Source of the DNA: an uncultured Bacteroidales bacterium
GTDB lineage: Bacteria; Bacteroidota; Bacteroidia; Bacteroidales; Paludibacteraceae
Reading direction: 5' to 3'
Length of the DNA: 64,000 nucleotides
Assembly (NCBI GenBank): GCA_902766045.1
Contig: CACXCA010000074.1
Coordinates: 1 to 64,000 of the forward strand
Position numbers and translations under genes: made by a program
In this document: positions 17,451-26,948 of the stretch, piece after piece
How positions within the stretch are numbered: the first letter of the stretch is position 1
Layout: every line of letters starts with the position of its first letter
The notes under the pieces: model-generated
Database searches by the model: none
What the model saw: the letters and a program-made list of their open reading frames with translations, nothing else
What the model was told of the DNA's origin: nothing

Positions 17451-17557
17451 GATTAGAACAGCATCAGGCCCTCAACTCAACAGAATTATACAAAAAAATT
17501 AAACCACTCTATATGTAAATATACAGTCCTTATCGCTATTATATGTTTAAATAATTG

Positions 17558-17565
17558 TAAATTTG
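17558..17565 (+). promoter_or_regulatory. -7 box upstream of the FAH-family gene
   Basis: TAAATTTG fits TAnnTTTG, 40 bases before ATG 17606. It may drive the FAH-porU pair. Confidence 0.4.
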
Positions 17566-17605
17566 TGGATGATATATATAATTACAAAGGTAAAACATAT
17601 AGTAT

Positions 17606-18217
17606 ATGAAGATAATAGCAGTAGGCTGGAATTACGCCGAACATAATAAAGAACTTAATCGCATAAACATACCAGAACATCCTGTTATATTTATGAAACC
17701 CGAAACAGCACTTGTTCGGGACAATAAACCATTTTATCTCCCCAACTTTTCCAATCGCATAGAGTACGAGACAGAGATTATCCTTCGCATTTCCAAGATG
17801 GGTAAAAACATCTCTGCCAAGTTTGCAGATCGTTATTATGATGCTATTGGTTTGGGCATTGATTTCACTGCCAGAGATTTACAAAATGAGTTCAAAGCCA
17901 AAGGAGCCCCTTGGGAGATATGCAAAGGGTTTGATAACTCCGCACCTATCAGCAACTTCCTCCCCAAAGAAGAAGTTGACATAAACAATCTAAATTTCTC
18001 ATTAAATATAAATGGAGAAGAAGTTCAACGTGGAAACACAAAAGATATGATATTCAAAGTTAACGATATAATAGCCTATATTAGTCAATTCTTTACGCTA
18101 AAGACAGGAGATATTATATTCACAGGAACCCCGGTGGGAGTTGGCCCTGTAAAAATAGGCGATCATCTGGAGGGATATATCGAGCACAATAAAATGATAG
18201 ACTTCTCCGTTTGTTAA
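17606..18217 (+). CDS. Fumarylacetoacetate hydrolase family protein
   Basis: A 203-residue single-domain FAH-fold enzyme, cytoplasmic. It has the divalent-metal motif Y-E-T-E-I near residue 50, then GIDFTARDLQ, K-G-F-D-N-S-A-P and the closing F-T-G-T-P-x-G-V-G-P. Enzymes of this size cleave or decarboxylate beta-keto acids, for example acylpyruvates or oxaloacetate; the substrate cannot be told. It sits 30 bases upstream of porU. As I recall, the same neighbour precedes porU in Porphyromonas gingivalis, so the linkage appears conserved, but there is no sequence evidence that it takes part in secretion. Confidence 0.85.
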   Translation: MKIIAVGWNYAEHNKELNRINIPEHPVIFMKPETALVRDNKPFYLPNFSNRIEYETEIILRISKMGKNISAKFADRYYDAIGLGIDFTARDLQNEFKAKGAPWEICKGFDNSAPISNFLPKEEVDINNLNFSLNINGEEVQRGNTKDMIFKVNDIIAYISQFFTLKTGDIIFTGTPVGVGPVKIGDHLEGYIEHNKMIDFSVC

Positions 18218-18247
18218 CTGTAACATTAATTAAACAAAATTAACACT

Positions 18248-21200
18248 ATGAATAGGATTAAATTTCTAGTTATTGCCATTTTAATAGGGTGTTTTTCTTC
18301 CATGCAATCCTATGCATACGAATTCAACAGCAACTCTGTATTAGCATCAGGTACATGGGTAAAGATTCGTGTGAAGGAATCTGGAATATGTAAATTAACA
18401 TTCGAGCAACTTGCTCAGATGGGTTTCACTAATCCATCCGAAATCAGGGTGTTTGGATACGGAGGTAGTATGCTTAGCGAAGATTTCAGTTCACCTAAAA
18501 TAGATGATTTGAATGAAGTCCCTTTATACGAAGGCTATAATTACTTCCTTTTCTATGCGCAAGGTCCTATTAAATGGGGCTACAATAACAACCGCAAGAA
18601 GACATGCTATGATTTCACAATTAATCCCTATTCAGTCTTTGGCTACTATTTTGTAACCGATAATGTAGGAACGAAGAAAAGAATTTCTACAAAAAAGGAA
18701 GCTGCATTGACAGAAGGAGAAAAAAACATTGTGGATATCAATAACTATATGGATATAAGATACCGTAAGGTCGAAGAATTCAACCTTATATCCTCTGGAA
18801 AGCAATGGTACGGAGATAAGATTCTTTCCGGGAATACGTCAACCTTTAGATTAGATTTCCCTGATGTTGATACGACAGAAACAACTACTATCTATTTAAA
18901 CTGCACAGGATCATCTAATTCCAGTTCAACGATTAATACAACAACACGCATTGGAGATAGTGTGTTATACAATAGTATCTCTATTCCCTTATGTTCACAA
19001 CATGTGATTGCCAACGAGGGACAATTAATGCAGACATGCAAACCGTCCAATGGACAGATAAGCATCTCCCTAACCTATCATGGGAGTAACAACGCCCATT
19101 TTGCTACGGTTGAACGCATCATAGCTACAACCTATAGGAAACTGAGCATGAATGGTGCAAGTACACTCTTCTTTAGAAATCCCAAAGCTATCTACTCAGA
19201 TGATGAATATATCTTTCATGTAGATGGGTGTACTTCCAACCACCAGATATGGAACCTGAAGGATCCTCAATCTCCCGTATTGGAAAAAACAGAATTGAAA
19301 GGGTCAGTATTAACTTTCTCATGCACACCGCAGGATAATACACCTACCGAATATGTTGCGGTCAACGTACTAAATCCTGATTATATCACCGCAGAATATG
19401 TCGGAACAGTGGCTAATCAAAATTTACATGCCAGTGTCCCTGCTGATATGGTTATCATTACCCATCCCGACTTTATAGAAGGAGCTCAGCAAATTGCCGC
19501 CCTTCACTTTCAATATGACAATATGGATACGCATATTATCATTCCAGAGCAAATATACAACGAGTTTTCATCAGGTACACCTGACCCGACAGCCATCCGA
19601 TGGTATATGAAGAAGCTGTATGAAGCAAATGGGCATCAACCCTTCTATCTACTTCTGATAGGTGACGGATGTTATGATAACAGAGGAGTACTGACCGCAC
19701 TAAACGGAACAAAACTAAACAACTATATCATCACATACCAAGGAGGAAGCTCTACCGATGCTGCTTCATCCTATACATCCGATGACTATTTCTGTTTCCT
19801 TGAAGATAATGAGATAAGTAAAGGGAAAGTAGGCAATGCCACGATGGATATATCTGTGGGACGAATTCCATGCCAGAATATGAGTCAGCTAAACGGAGTC
19901 ATCAACAAGATAAAAACTCACATGGAGAACAATAATTTTGGAAAATGGAAAAACAAAATTGTCCTATTAGCTGATGACAACGAAGAATCCAATTCATATC
20001 AAAAATTCTGTGAATATTCGGATAATGTAGCCAAGAAAGTTCAAACATACAATCCGGATATGGATGTAAAAAAGATATATCTCGATGCCTATACACGTAC
20101 CACAGGATCAAATGGTAGTCGCTATTATGATGTAGAAAGAATAATTGAAGAAGAGATTGAGAACGGTGTCATGTTCTTCAATTACGTCGGACATAGTAGT
20201 AAGATCGGTTTCTCTGCAGAACATGTCTTCACGCAAAACAAGGCAGGTTCAATCTACAACAAAAACTGTGGATTCTGGTTTACCGCCAGTTGCGAGTTCT
20301 CACAATACGATGATTTGGATCATTCAGGAGGAGAAGATCTGCTTCTTAACCCTAATGGAGGTGCTTTAACCCTCATCAGTTCATCACGTGTTGTCTTTGA
20401 CAATAAGAATGACAATCTCAATCAAGCCCTATTCACTCATCTGTTTGAGCGAGATATGGATAGCATGCCCCTAAGAATTGGCGATGTAGTTCGACTATCC
20501 AAATGCCAGTTAAAGAATGACTCAAATAAGCTAGCGTTCCATTTGTTGGGAGATCCTGCGCTACGTCTTAATTACCCAGCTAATCATGTCTTAACTGATT
20601 CAATTGTTGAGATTGGAGGACAACAACGCGACACACTTAATGCACTTTCAGAAATTCAAGTGTTCGGTCATATAACCGATAAAAATTATAACAAAATGAA
20701 TGACTTTAACGGCACCCTGTTCATTACATTGTATGACAAAGAGGTTACGTTATATACAAAGGCAAATATCTATACTGAGAAAGAAGATATCATAAAAAAC
20801 AGGCATGAATATAAAGACCGTCCGAATGTCCTTTTCTCTGGACAAGTAGATGTGACTGACGGCAATTATACCTTCTGTTTCAAATTACCAAAAGACATCA
20901 ACTATAATTATGGCACAGGACGTCTAGCCTATTACGCATATGATGAAGAAAATAAATACGAAGCACAAGGATCGTATGAAGACTTCATCATTGGAGGAAG
21001 CAGTGAAGTAATGGATGATGATACAGATGGACCAATTCTTCAACTATTCATGAACACAGAAAGTTTTGTGTCCGGTTCAACGGTCAATTCATCCCCAGTA
21101 TTTTTTGCCAAATTATATGATGAGAATGGTATCAATGCCTCAGGAGTAGGTATCGGACATGACATCACTTTGACAATCAGCGGAAGCAACACTCCAATCA

Positions 21201-21679
21201 TCCTAAATAACTACTTCTCCTATTCAAAAGGCAGTTATAATAACGGAATGATATGCTATCAGCTAAATGATTTACCAGATGGAGAATACACGCTCACGCT
21301 CAAAATATGGGATTTGTTAAATAATTCAAGTACAAGCAGCATAAACTTTGTTGTTGATCACAACTATGAAATTGAGATTACAGAGTTGATCGCCTATCCA
21401 AATCCAGCCAAAGACCATATCTGTTTACAGTTGATAAACAACGAACCGCTCACTGTACAGTCCTTTAGATTCCTACTATACGACATCTATGGTAAGATTG
21501 TATATGAGTCTGAGGAGATACAGGCCAAAACAGACGGAACATTGACATGGACATGGGATTTATGCAACACCAATGGAAATCGTGTTGCACCTGGATGCTA
21601 TATCGGTAGAGCCGAAGTCAAAACAGATGATAAAAAATATAAGGGTAAATCGAAAAAAATTATCATATTACCACAATAA
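18248..21679 (+). CDS. porU: Type IX secretion sortase PorU
   Basis: An 1,143-residue C25 (gingipain-like) peptidase on the outer surface that removes the C-terminal sorting domain of T9SS cargo and joins the protein to lipopolysaccharide. It has a signal peptide ending at about residue 24 (SYA-YEF), and the catalytic pair is seen as H649 in NYVGHSS and C682 in FTASCEF. The last 95 residues carry a T9SS-like C-terminal domain (LIAYPNPAKDH, LYDIYGKIVYESEE), as PorU itself does. porV follows directly, and the cargo-like giant protein is encoded just upstream. Identity is supported by the size, the catalytic motif and the pairing with porV. Confidence 0.92.
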   Translation: MNRIKFLVIAILIGCFSSMQSYAYEFNSNSVLASGTWVKIRVKESGICKLTFEQLAQMGFTNPSEIRVFGYGGSMLSEDFSSPKIDDLNEVPLYEGYNYFLFYAQGPIKWGYNNNRKKTCYDFTINPYSVFGYYFVTDNVGTKKRISTKKEAALTEGEKNIVDINNYMDIRYRKVEEFNLISSGKQWYGDKILSGNTSTFRLDFPDVDTTETTTIYLNCTGSSNSSSTINTTTRIGDSVLYNSISIPLCSQHVIANEGQLMQTCKPSNGQISISLTYHGSNNAHFATVERIIATTYRKLSMNGASTLFFRNPKAIYSDDEYIFHVDGCTSNHQIWNLKDPQSPVLEKTELKGSVLTFSCTPQDNTPTEYVAVNVLNPDYITAEYVGTVANQNLHASVPADMVIITHPDFIEGAQQIAALHFQYDNMDTHIIIPEQIYNEFSSGTPDPTAIRWYMKKLYEANGHQPFYLLLIGDGCYDNRGVLTALNGTKLNNYIITYQGGSSTDAASSYTSDDYFCFLEDNEISKGKVGNATMDISVGRIPCQNMSQLNGVINKIKTHMENNNFGKWKNKIVLLADDNEESNSYQKFCEYSDNVAKKVQTYNPDMDVKKIYLDAYTRTTGSNGSRYYDVERIIEEEIENGVMFFNYVGHSSKIGFSAEHVFTQNKAGSIYNKNCGFWFTASCEFSQYDDLDHSGGEDLLLNPNGGALTLISSSRVVFDNKNDNLNQALFTHLFERDMDSMPLRIGDVVRLSKCQLKNDSNKLAFHLLGDPALRLNYPANHVLTDSIVEIGGQQRDTLNALSEIQVFGHITDKNYNKMNDFNGTLFITLYDKEVTLYTKANIYTEKEDIIKNRHEYKDRPNVLFSGQVDVTDGNYTFCFKLPKDINYNYGTGRLAYYAYDEENKYEAQGSYEDFIIGGSSEVMDDDTDGPILQLFMNTESFVSGSTVNSSPVFFAKLYDENGINASGVGIGHDITLTISGSNTPIILNNYFSYSKGSYNNGMICYQLNDLPDGEYTLTLKIWDLLNNSSTSSINFVVDHNYEIEITELIAYPNPAKDHICLQLINNEPLTVQSFRFLLYDIYGKIVYESEEIQAKTDGTLTWTWDLCNTNGNRVAPGCYIGRAEVKTDDKKYKGKSKKIIILPQ

Positions 21680-21682
21680 AAA

Positions 21683-21715
21683 TTTGTTAAATTAGTTTTC
21701 TATTTAGTAACTTTG
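21683..21715 (+). promoter_or_regulatory. Promoter of porV
   Basis: TTTG (21683-21686), 21-base spacer, TAACTTTG (21708-21715), 47 bases before the porV ATG. porV can therefore be transcribed apart from porU. Confidence 0.65.
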
Positions 21716-21762
21716 CGGACAGAATAAGTAGAATACTTAGATCCGTTGAAATATATATTAAA

Positions 21763-23016
21763 ATGAGAAAGAATAAAATTAAAGTCATCACCTTAGCAAC
21801 ATTGCTATTTACAAGTTTCACCACCGCAACAGCAGTCAGCGTAGATAAAAATGGTAGCGTGACTGGTGAAGGAGGAGAAAGTTACAATCCGTTACAGACA
21901 GCTATTCCTTCCCTTTCAATAGCACCTGATGCAGTAGGCGGAGGTATGGGAGATGTTGGAGCTGCAACAGCACCTGATTATAATTCACAACACTGGAATC
22001 CAGCTAAATATGCGTTATCACAAAGTCGTGGAGGTGTTGGATTATCATATACTCCATGGTTAAGAAAAATCGTTGATGATATTGACTTGGTATATCTAGC
22101 AGGTTTCTATAAACCAACTGACCGTACAGCAATTGGAGCATCATTCCGTTATTTCAACATGGGTAAAATCAACTTGACGGGTGAACGTGATGCATCAGGC
22201 AATCCACAAGATCTTGGAGTAGCACAACCATACGAAATGGCTTTTGACGCAAGTTTCTCTATGCTTTTGTCTGAATATTGGTCAGCCGGTGTTGCTTTGC
22301 GTTTTATCTATTCAGACTTATTCAATGGAATGAATGATGAAGATGACTACTCAAAAGCAAAGGCATTCGGTGCTGATATCGCCTTCGCATATCGTAAACC
22401 TGTTCAGATTAATGAGCATGAGTCAACCGTAGGATTCGGTGTTGCTATTACCAACATAGGTAACAAGGTGTCATACGACAAAGATGCTTCTCAACAATTC
22501 ATCCCAACCAATTTCCGAATCGGAGGTAGCTTCGAATATGCGTTCGATGACTTTAACCGTTTGGGCTTTGCATTGGATTTGAACAAATTGTTGGTTCCAA
22601 CTCCTTATGGTTCTCGTTCTAACTATGAAACAGACGAGGAGTATCAAGAAGCAAAACGTAAATATGAAGAGTGCAGTTCTATCGGTGGTATCTTCCGTTC
22701 ATTAGGTGATGCACCTGGTGGTTTCAAAGAAGAGTTGAAAGAGTTCAACATATCAATGGGATTGGAATATTCATATAACCGTAAGTTCATGGTTCGTGGT
22801 GGTTACTTCAACGAAAGTGCAGATAAAGGTAACAGAAAATACTTCTCTGTAGGTGCAGGATTCCACTTGATGATTTTCGAATTGAATGCTGCTTACTTGA
22901 TTTCCATTGCACAAACCAATCCATTGGATAGAACATTAAGATTCTCTCTTGGATTTGATTTAGGCGGAATCAAAACATTGTTTGGTTCGAACGAAGCAGA
23001 AACATCAGAGGACTAA
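21763..23016 (+). CDS. porV: Type IX secretion outer-membrane protein PorV (LptO)
   Basis: A 417-residue outer-membrane beta-barrel of the FadL-like PorV family, the shuttle that takes cargo from the T9SS translocon and presents it to PorU. It starts with a signal peptide (ending near A24-V), followed by the diagnostic segment with SIAPDAVGGGMGDVGAAT and the HWNPAKYA motif at about residue 75. The body alternates short strands and turns, ending in an FSLGFDLGG strand. A promoter of its own and a hairpin terminator make it separable from porU, although they lie side by side. Confidence 0.93.
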   Translation: MRKNKIKVITLATLLFTSFTTATAVSVDKNGSVTGEGGESYNPLQTAIPSLSIAPDAVGGGMGDVGAATAPDYNSQHWNPAKYALSQSRGGVGLSYTPWLRKIVDDIDLVYLAGFYKPTDRTAIGASFRYFNMGKINLTGERDASGNPQDLGVAQPYEMAFDASFSMLLSEYWSAGVALRFIYSDLFNGMNDEDDYSKAKAFGADIAFAYRKPVQINEHESTVGFGVAITNIGNKVSYDKDASQQFIPTNFRIGGSFEYAFDDFNRLGFALDLNKLLVPTPYGSRSNYETDEEYQEAKRKYEECSSIGGIFRSLGDAPGGFKEELKEFNISMGLEYSYNRKFMVRGGYFNESADKGNRKYFSVGAGFHLMIFELNAAYLISIAQTNPLDRTLRFSLGFDLGGIKTLFGSNEAETSED

Positions 23017-23040
23017 AAAAAGATTAACTGAATAATATAA

Positions 23041-23083
23041 TGATGGGGTCACCAAATGTAACCCCATCATTTTTGATTTTTTT
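23041..23083 (+). terminator. Rho-independent terminator after porV
   Basis: TGATGGGGT at 23041-23049 pairs perfectly with ACCCCATCA at 23061-23069 and is followed by TTTTTGATTTTTTT. It lies just before ispF, so ispF needs read-through or a start within the hairpin region. Confidence 0.75.
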
Positions 23084-23088
23084 ATAAA

Positions 23089-23568
23089 ATGAATATTAGA
23101 GTCGGACAAGGATTTGATGTTCACGCATTTGCAGAAAATAGAGAATTATGGTTAGGTGGTATATTAATACCAAGTGACAAAGGATTATTAGGACATTCAG
23201 ATGCAGATGTACTTATTCATGCAATATGTGACGCACTCTTGGGCGCAGCACATATGCGTGATATCGGATACCACTTCCCTGATACATCCAACGATTTTAA
23301 AAATATAGATAGTAAAATCTTACTAAAAGAAACGATTAAACTCATAAAATCCAAAGGATACAGTATCGGGAACATTGATTCAATAATATGTGCACAAGCC
23401 CCAAAACTAAGTCCATATATCGAAAAGATGGAAGAATGTTTATCTAAGGTTATGGAAATCGATAGAGAACAGATAAGCATCAAAGCCACCACAACAGAGA
23501 AACTTGGATTTGTTGGAAGGAAAGAGGGAATCGCCGCATATGCTACAGTTTTAATCAATAAAGAATAA
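23089..23568 (+). CDS. ispF: 2-C-methyl-D-erythritol 2,4-cyclodiphosphate synthase
   Basis: A 159-residue enzyme of the MEP isoprenoid pathway that cyclises CDP-methylerythritol 2-phosphate with release of CMP; it supplies precursors for menaquinone and undecaprenyl phosphate. Zinc ligands are visible: D10 and H12 in GFDVH and H44 in GHSDADVLIHA; the later segment K-A-T-T-T-E-K-L-G-F-x-G-R completes the active site. Normal length. The ispF position after porV is, to my memory, shared with Porphyromonas. LysE follows after 11 bases. Confidence 0.95.
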   Translation: MNIRVGQGFDVHAFAENRELWLGGILIPSDKGLLGHSDADVLIHAICDALLGAAHMRDIGYHFPDTSNDFKNIDSKILLKETIKLIKSKGYSIGNIDSIICAQAPKLSPYIEKMEECLSKVMEIDREQISIKATTTEKLGFVGRKEGIAAYATVLINKE

Positions 23569-23579
23569 GAACAAGAAAG

Positions 23580-24206
23580 ATGCTGACATTATTCATAAAA
23601 GGATTAATTATTGGAGCAATCGTGTCAGCACCGATTGGCCCTATCGGCATATTGTGTATTCAACGAACATTAAATGGAGGAAGAAGGAGAGGAATCGCCA
23701 CAGCATTAGGCGCTTCTGCATCCGATTTATTGTATGCCTGCATTGCAGTGTTCAGTATGTCTATGGTGGTTGACTTTATAGAGCTTCATCAAACATTTCT
23801 TCAAGTCATTGGAACTATAGCTGTTTTCTTTTTTGGATTATATACGTTCCGTGACGATCCAAGAAAAAAACTAAAAAAAATGGATGAAGGGAATAGTGAC
23901 AGTACCAAGACGGACTTTTTCACCTCCTTCGGACTTACAATTACCAATCCTCTTGTCATATTCCTGTTTATCTTTTTATTTGCAAAATTTCACTATATCA
24001 ATGATGATATAAGTTTCCCTTGGAACATACTTAGCGTCGTGTTTATCATGTTGGGGGCTGCTATCTGGTGGACATTCATGGTTACCATCGTAGATTTCTT
24101 CAGAGGGAAGTTCAATGTCCGTAGATTGTACCTTGTTAATAAGATTACAGGTACACTACTAATGATAATCGGACCTATCAGTTTAGTGTTTTCATTAATC
24201 AACTAA
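23580..24206 (+). CDS. LysE-family transporter
   Basis: A 208-residue inner-membrane protein with six hydrophobic segments. It opens with F-I-K-G-L-I-I-G-A-I-V-S-A-P-I-G-P-I-G, the signature glycine/proline-rich segment of the LysE/RhtB superfamily of amino-acid exporters. The cytoplasmic loop after the third segment (FRDDPRKKLKKMDE) is positively charged. The substrate is unknown. It begins 11 bases after ispF and probably shares its transcript. It ends tail to tail with the PUR-like gene, with a weak AAGGAG/CTCCTT hairpin at about 24216-24250. Confidence 0.8.
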   Translation: MLTLFIKGLIIGAIVSAPIGPIGILCIQRTLNGGRRRGIATALGASASDLLYACIAVFSMSMVVDFIELHQTFLQVIGTIAVFFFGLYTFRDDPRKKLKKMDEGNSDSTKTDFFTSFGLTITNPLVIFLFIFLFAKFHYINDDISFPWNILSVVFIMLGAAIWWTFMVTIVDFFRGKFNVRRLYLVNKITGTLLMIIGPISLVFSLIN

Positions 24207-24275
24207 AACTATACAACAACAAAAAAGGAGAAGTACTACAACCTCTCCTTCTCTATCTGCTATATTATCTATTTA

Positions 24276-24623
24276 TCATCCAAAATCAATTTCAAAACGA
24301 CTTGATGAAGATTCTTCCTCCTTCTTAGGTTCTGTGACTACCCCATTCTCTGCATTCTTAATGTAGTTAATCACTTCATCCATCCCTGCTCTAAACTTTT
24401 CAAAATCTTCTCTGTACAAGAAAATCTTGTGTTTTTCAAAGGATACCTGGGATTCATCCCCAACAAATTTCTTTTTACTCTCCGTAATAGCTAAGAACAA
24501 TTCATCCTTTCTATTACGCTTTACATCCAAATAATAGATGCGCTTCCCTGCCTTCAAGGCTTTCGAATAAACAATCTCCTGATCTCGCTTATCCGGTTCC
24601 ATCCTCTTTTTCTCTTCTTCCAT
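24276..24623 (-). CDS. PUR-alpha-like nucleic-acid-binding protein (DUF3276)
   Basis: A 115-residue protein of the Bacteroidetes/Spirochaete PUR family, single-stranded nucleic-acid-binding proteins built on a Whirly-like beta-beta-beta-beta-alpha fold. The core reads VYSKALKAGKRIYYLDVK, then LFLAITESKK, and KIFLYREDFEKFRAGMDEVINYI. The C-terminal tail is acidic. The ATG at 24623 is preceded at about 10 bases by AAGGAG; another in-frame ATG at 24656 would add eleven residues and is less likely. A strong promoter lies about 50-80 bases upstream. Its regulatory role is not established for this genus. Confidence 0.85.
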   Translation of the reverse strand: MEEEKKRMEPDKRDQEIVYSKALKAGKRIYYLDVKRNRKDELFLAITESKKKFVGDESQVSFEKHKIFLYREDFEKFRAGMDEVINYIKNAENGVVTEPKKEEESSSSRFEIDFG

Positions 24624-24672
24624 ACTCAATCTCCTTATTTTTAAAATATCATTCAATTAAAACGAAATCGGT

Positions 24673-24703
24673 CAAATGTATTTATTTTTTCGGAAAAAAC
24701 AAA
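24673..24703 (-). promoter_or_regulatory. Promoter of the PUR-like gene
   Basis: Minus strand TTTG (plus 24700-24703), 19-base spacer, TACATTTG (plus 24673-24680); a textbook match to the Bacteroidetes consensus. Confidence 0.75.
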
Positions 24704-24834
24704 ATTTTATTTTAAAAAATTACAAATATTTAATGTATTTCTTTCTATCATTCTATATAAAACCCCATTTGATCCCCTAAAATACCTTTCAAATTTCCTT
24801 CAACTTAATTCTACCTTGTTCTTTATCTTATAAA

Positions 24835-26943
24835 TCATTTTAAATTAAATGGCAATTTATATCGCGATGTTGTATTCTTACCTTTGTATTTTGCAGGAAC
24901 CCACTTAGGCATCATATTCATCACACGAATAACTTCTGCATCCACTGTAGGAGAGTAACTTTCATCTATTTTAATATTTGAAATAGAACCATCTTTCTCT
25001 ACATTAAATGAAACAATGGTTTGTACCTCTTCCTTCGAACTAATGTTTTTTTCAACATCTTCAGGCATTTTGAAATTTTTATATATGAATTCCAATAATG
25101 CATCCAGACCACCAGGGAACTCAGCATCTTCATCAACAAAATACATCACATACGTTTTGTCCTGTCGAGATATGATACCATCATCCACCTTTGCAAAGCC
25201 TAACTCGTATATACTCTTCCGTTCTTTTCTCTCAGCCTCACCAAGGTCTCTATACTTAGCAAACAGAGCCTTAAACTCAGGTGTGTCACGAATCAAATCC
25301 ATATCAGAATCAAAACTGATATGATTCATTGAACGATTCCCCGCCTCAAATGATTTTTCAAGATATTCTAATGCTAATTTCTTATCTCCCTTTATACTAT
25401 AAAAGCAAGCAAGCTCATAAAACATATCGCAAGTGTTCTCAGGTGTTTCTCTCATATATCGATTGAGCGAAGCAATCGCCTTTGCTTCCTCATTAAAATA
25501 TAAATAAGCGAAATAGATTCGAGATGTGTCATTTTCGTCTAAATTTTTATCCTCTATAAGATGTTTGAAATAGATAGAGGCGGTCTCATTGTCACCTTCT
25601 CTTCTAGCATTTTCAGCGATATAAAAATAATACTTCTTCCCTGTGCTATCATACTCAGCCGCCTTCAGGTAATCCTCCTTTGCTCCCTTAAAATCACGCA
25701 TTGACCATTTCAAAAATCCTCTTATATCATACATGGATGCATTCTTAGAATTTTTCTTCAACTCTTTTTCTATCAAAGACTTAGCTTTATCCAGAGATCG
25801 TTCTTGTATCAATGTACCAATATACATATAACGAGACATCTCATCTGTTGAATCAATGGCAAGAGACATCTCAAGATAATTTTTTGCCTCGTCAAAATCC
25901 TCATTCATAAGGGCAAAATGAGCTATGCTATTTGCGATATCATTATTCCCGACTGCGATTTTATACGCTTGGAGATATCGTTCCAATGTAATTTTCAAAA
26001 GAGCAGTATTTACTGCGATTTTATACGCTTGGAGATAATGCTCCAATGCTTTATTCTTCTCCTGATGACAATTATACACACACCCTAAAGCATAAGGCCA
26101 GATATATTCGTTAGGGAAACGGTTAGAGAAGATCTTCAAAGAAGGAACCATTTTCTGATATGATACATCACTCTTTATCATTCCATATAATCCCTGAAAC
26201 CATGAAAGATCATTTTTCAGATATAGAATACTCATCAAATCATTAATTGTCTCTTCTTTCCTATTAAGTTTTATCAAACTCTGCACCCTTATCATATACA
26301 AGGCTGCCTCATTGTAATTAGACTGCAATGCTTTATTCGCCACCTCTAATGCTGCTTCATAGTTTCCTAATTCATATTCACAGGCACCTAACCCTAGATA
26401 TGCTCCTATATCTTCGGATGACAACGATATAGCTTTCTCAAAATCAACTTTCGCCTCCTTATATTTATCCATGCTCATAAGAAGCTGCCCCCTAAGTCCA
26501 TAAAACTGCTCTGGAGATCCAGGTTTTGATTTTAAACCTTCTTGCAATCTCGACAAAGCCTTAACAGTATCTCTTCGGGCTAACGCCGCATAATACATGG
26601 ATATGTAACATTGATCTCGATATTCCTTCTCATCCTTTCCTAAATACTTCAATCCCTGAAGAGCATACGAATCCACTTTATCATATTCATTCGTGCTATT
26701 CATTACAATTGTCATATACACATAAGCATGAGGATCCTTCGGATTTTCTGCTAATGCTTCATTTAGGTATCCGTATGCTGTAGAGAAATCACTACTAGCA
26801 ATTGCCTGAGTCGCTAATGTAACATAATATGACTCTTGTTTACTATCTTCTTGTTTACCTCCCTTTCCTGCGAGTATTTCCTGTACAAATAGCAAACTGA
26901 AAAGCGGTATCAAAACCAATCTGAACATCTGTTGTCTTGTCAT
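24835..26943 (-). CDS. TPR protein with C-terminal TonB-C domain
   Basis: A 702-residue secreted or periplasmic protein: signal peptide at 1-25 (LVQEILA-GKGG is near the cleavage site), then about fifteen tetratricopeptide repeats to residue 560, and finally a TonB C-terminal-like domain (about 610-702, with FPGGLDALLEF, then DAEVIRVMNMMPKWVPA and SRYKLPFNLK). TonB-C domains normally contact TonB boxes of outer-membrane transporters, so this may couple a TPR scaffold to outer-membrane receptors. It lies five bases behind a second TPR gene, whose product is a paralogue. One stretch of 20 residues is duplicated (YLQAYKIAV twice). Function unknown. Confidence 0.75.
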   Translation of the reverse strand: MTRQQMFRLVLIPLFSLLFVQEILAGKGGKQEDSKQESYYVTLATQAIASSDFSTAYGYLNEALAENPKDPHAYVYMTIVMNSTNEYDKVDSYALQGLKYLGKDEKEYRDQCYISMYYAALARRDTVKALSRLQEGLKSKPGSPEQFYGLRGQLLMSMDKYKEAKVDFEKAISLSSEDIGAYLGLGACEYELGNYEAALEVANKALQSNYNEAALYMIRVQSLIKLNRKEETINDLMSILYLKNDLSWFQGLYGMIKSDVSYQKMVPSLKIFSNRFPNEYIWPYALGCVYNCHQEKNKALEHYLQAYKIAVNTALLKITLERYLQAYKIAVGNNDIANSIAHFALMNEDFDEAKNYLEMSLAIDSTDEMSRYMYIGTLIQERSLDKAKSLIEKELKKNSKNASMYDIRGFLKWSMRDFKGAKEDYLKAAEYDSTGKKYYFYIAENARREGDNETASIYFKHLIEDKNLDENDTSRIYFAYLYFNEEAKAIASLNRYMRETPENTCDMFYELACFYSIKGDKKLALEYLEKSFEAGNRSMNHISFDSDMDLIRDTPEFKALFAKYRDLGEAERKERKSIYELGFAKVDDGIISRQDKTYVMYFVDEDAEFPGGLDALLEFIYKNFKMPEDVEKNISSKEEVQTIVSFNVEKDGSISNIKIDESYSPTVDAEVIRVMNMMPKWVPAKYKGKNTTSRYKLPFNLK
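25952..26048. repeat. 60-bp offset tandem duplication inside the TPR gene
   Basis: The stretch at 25952-25988 recurs at 26012-26048: the first 26 bases are identical, then 4 differ and the last match again. It keeps the reading frame and adds 20 residues. Confidence 0.85.
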
Positions 26944-26948
26944 TCTAT

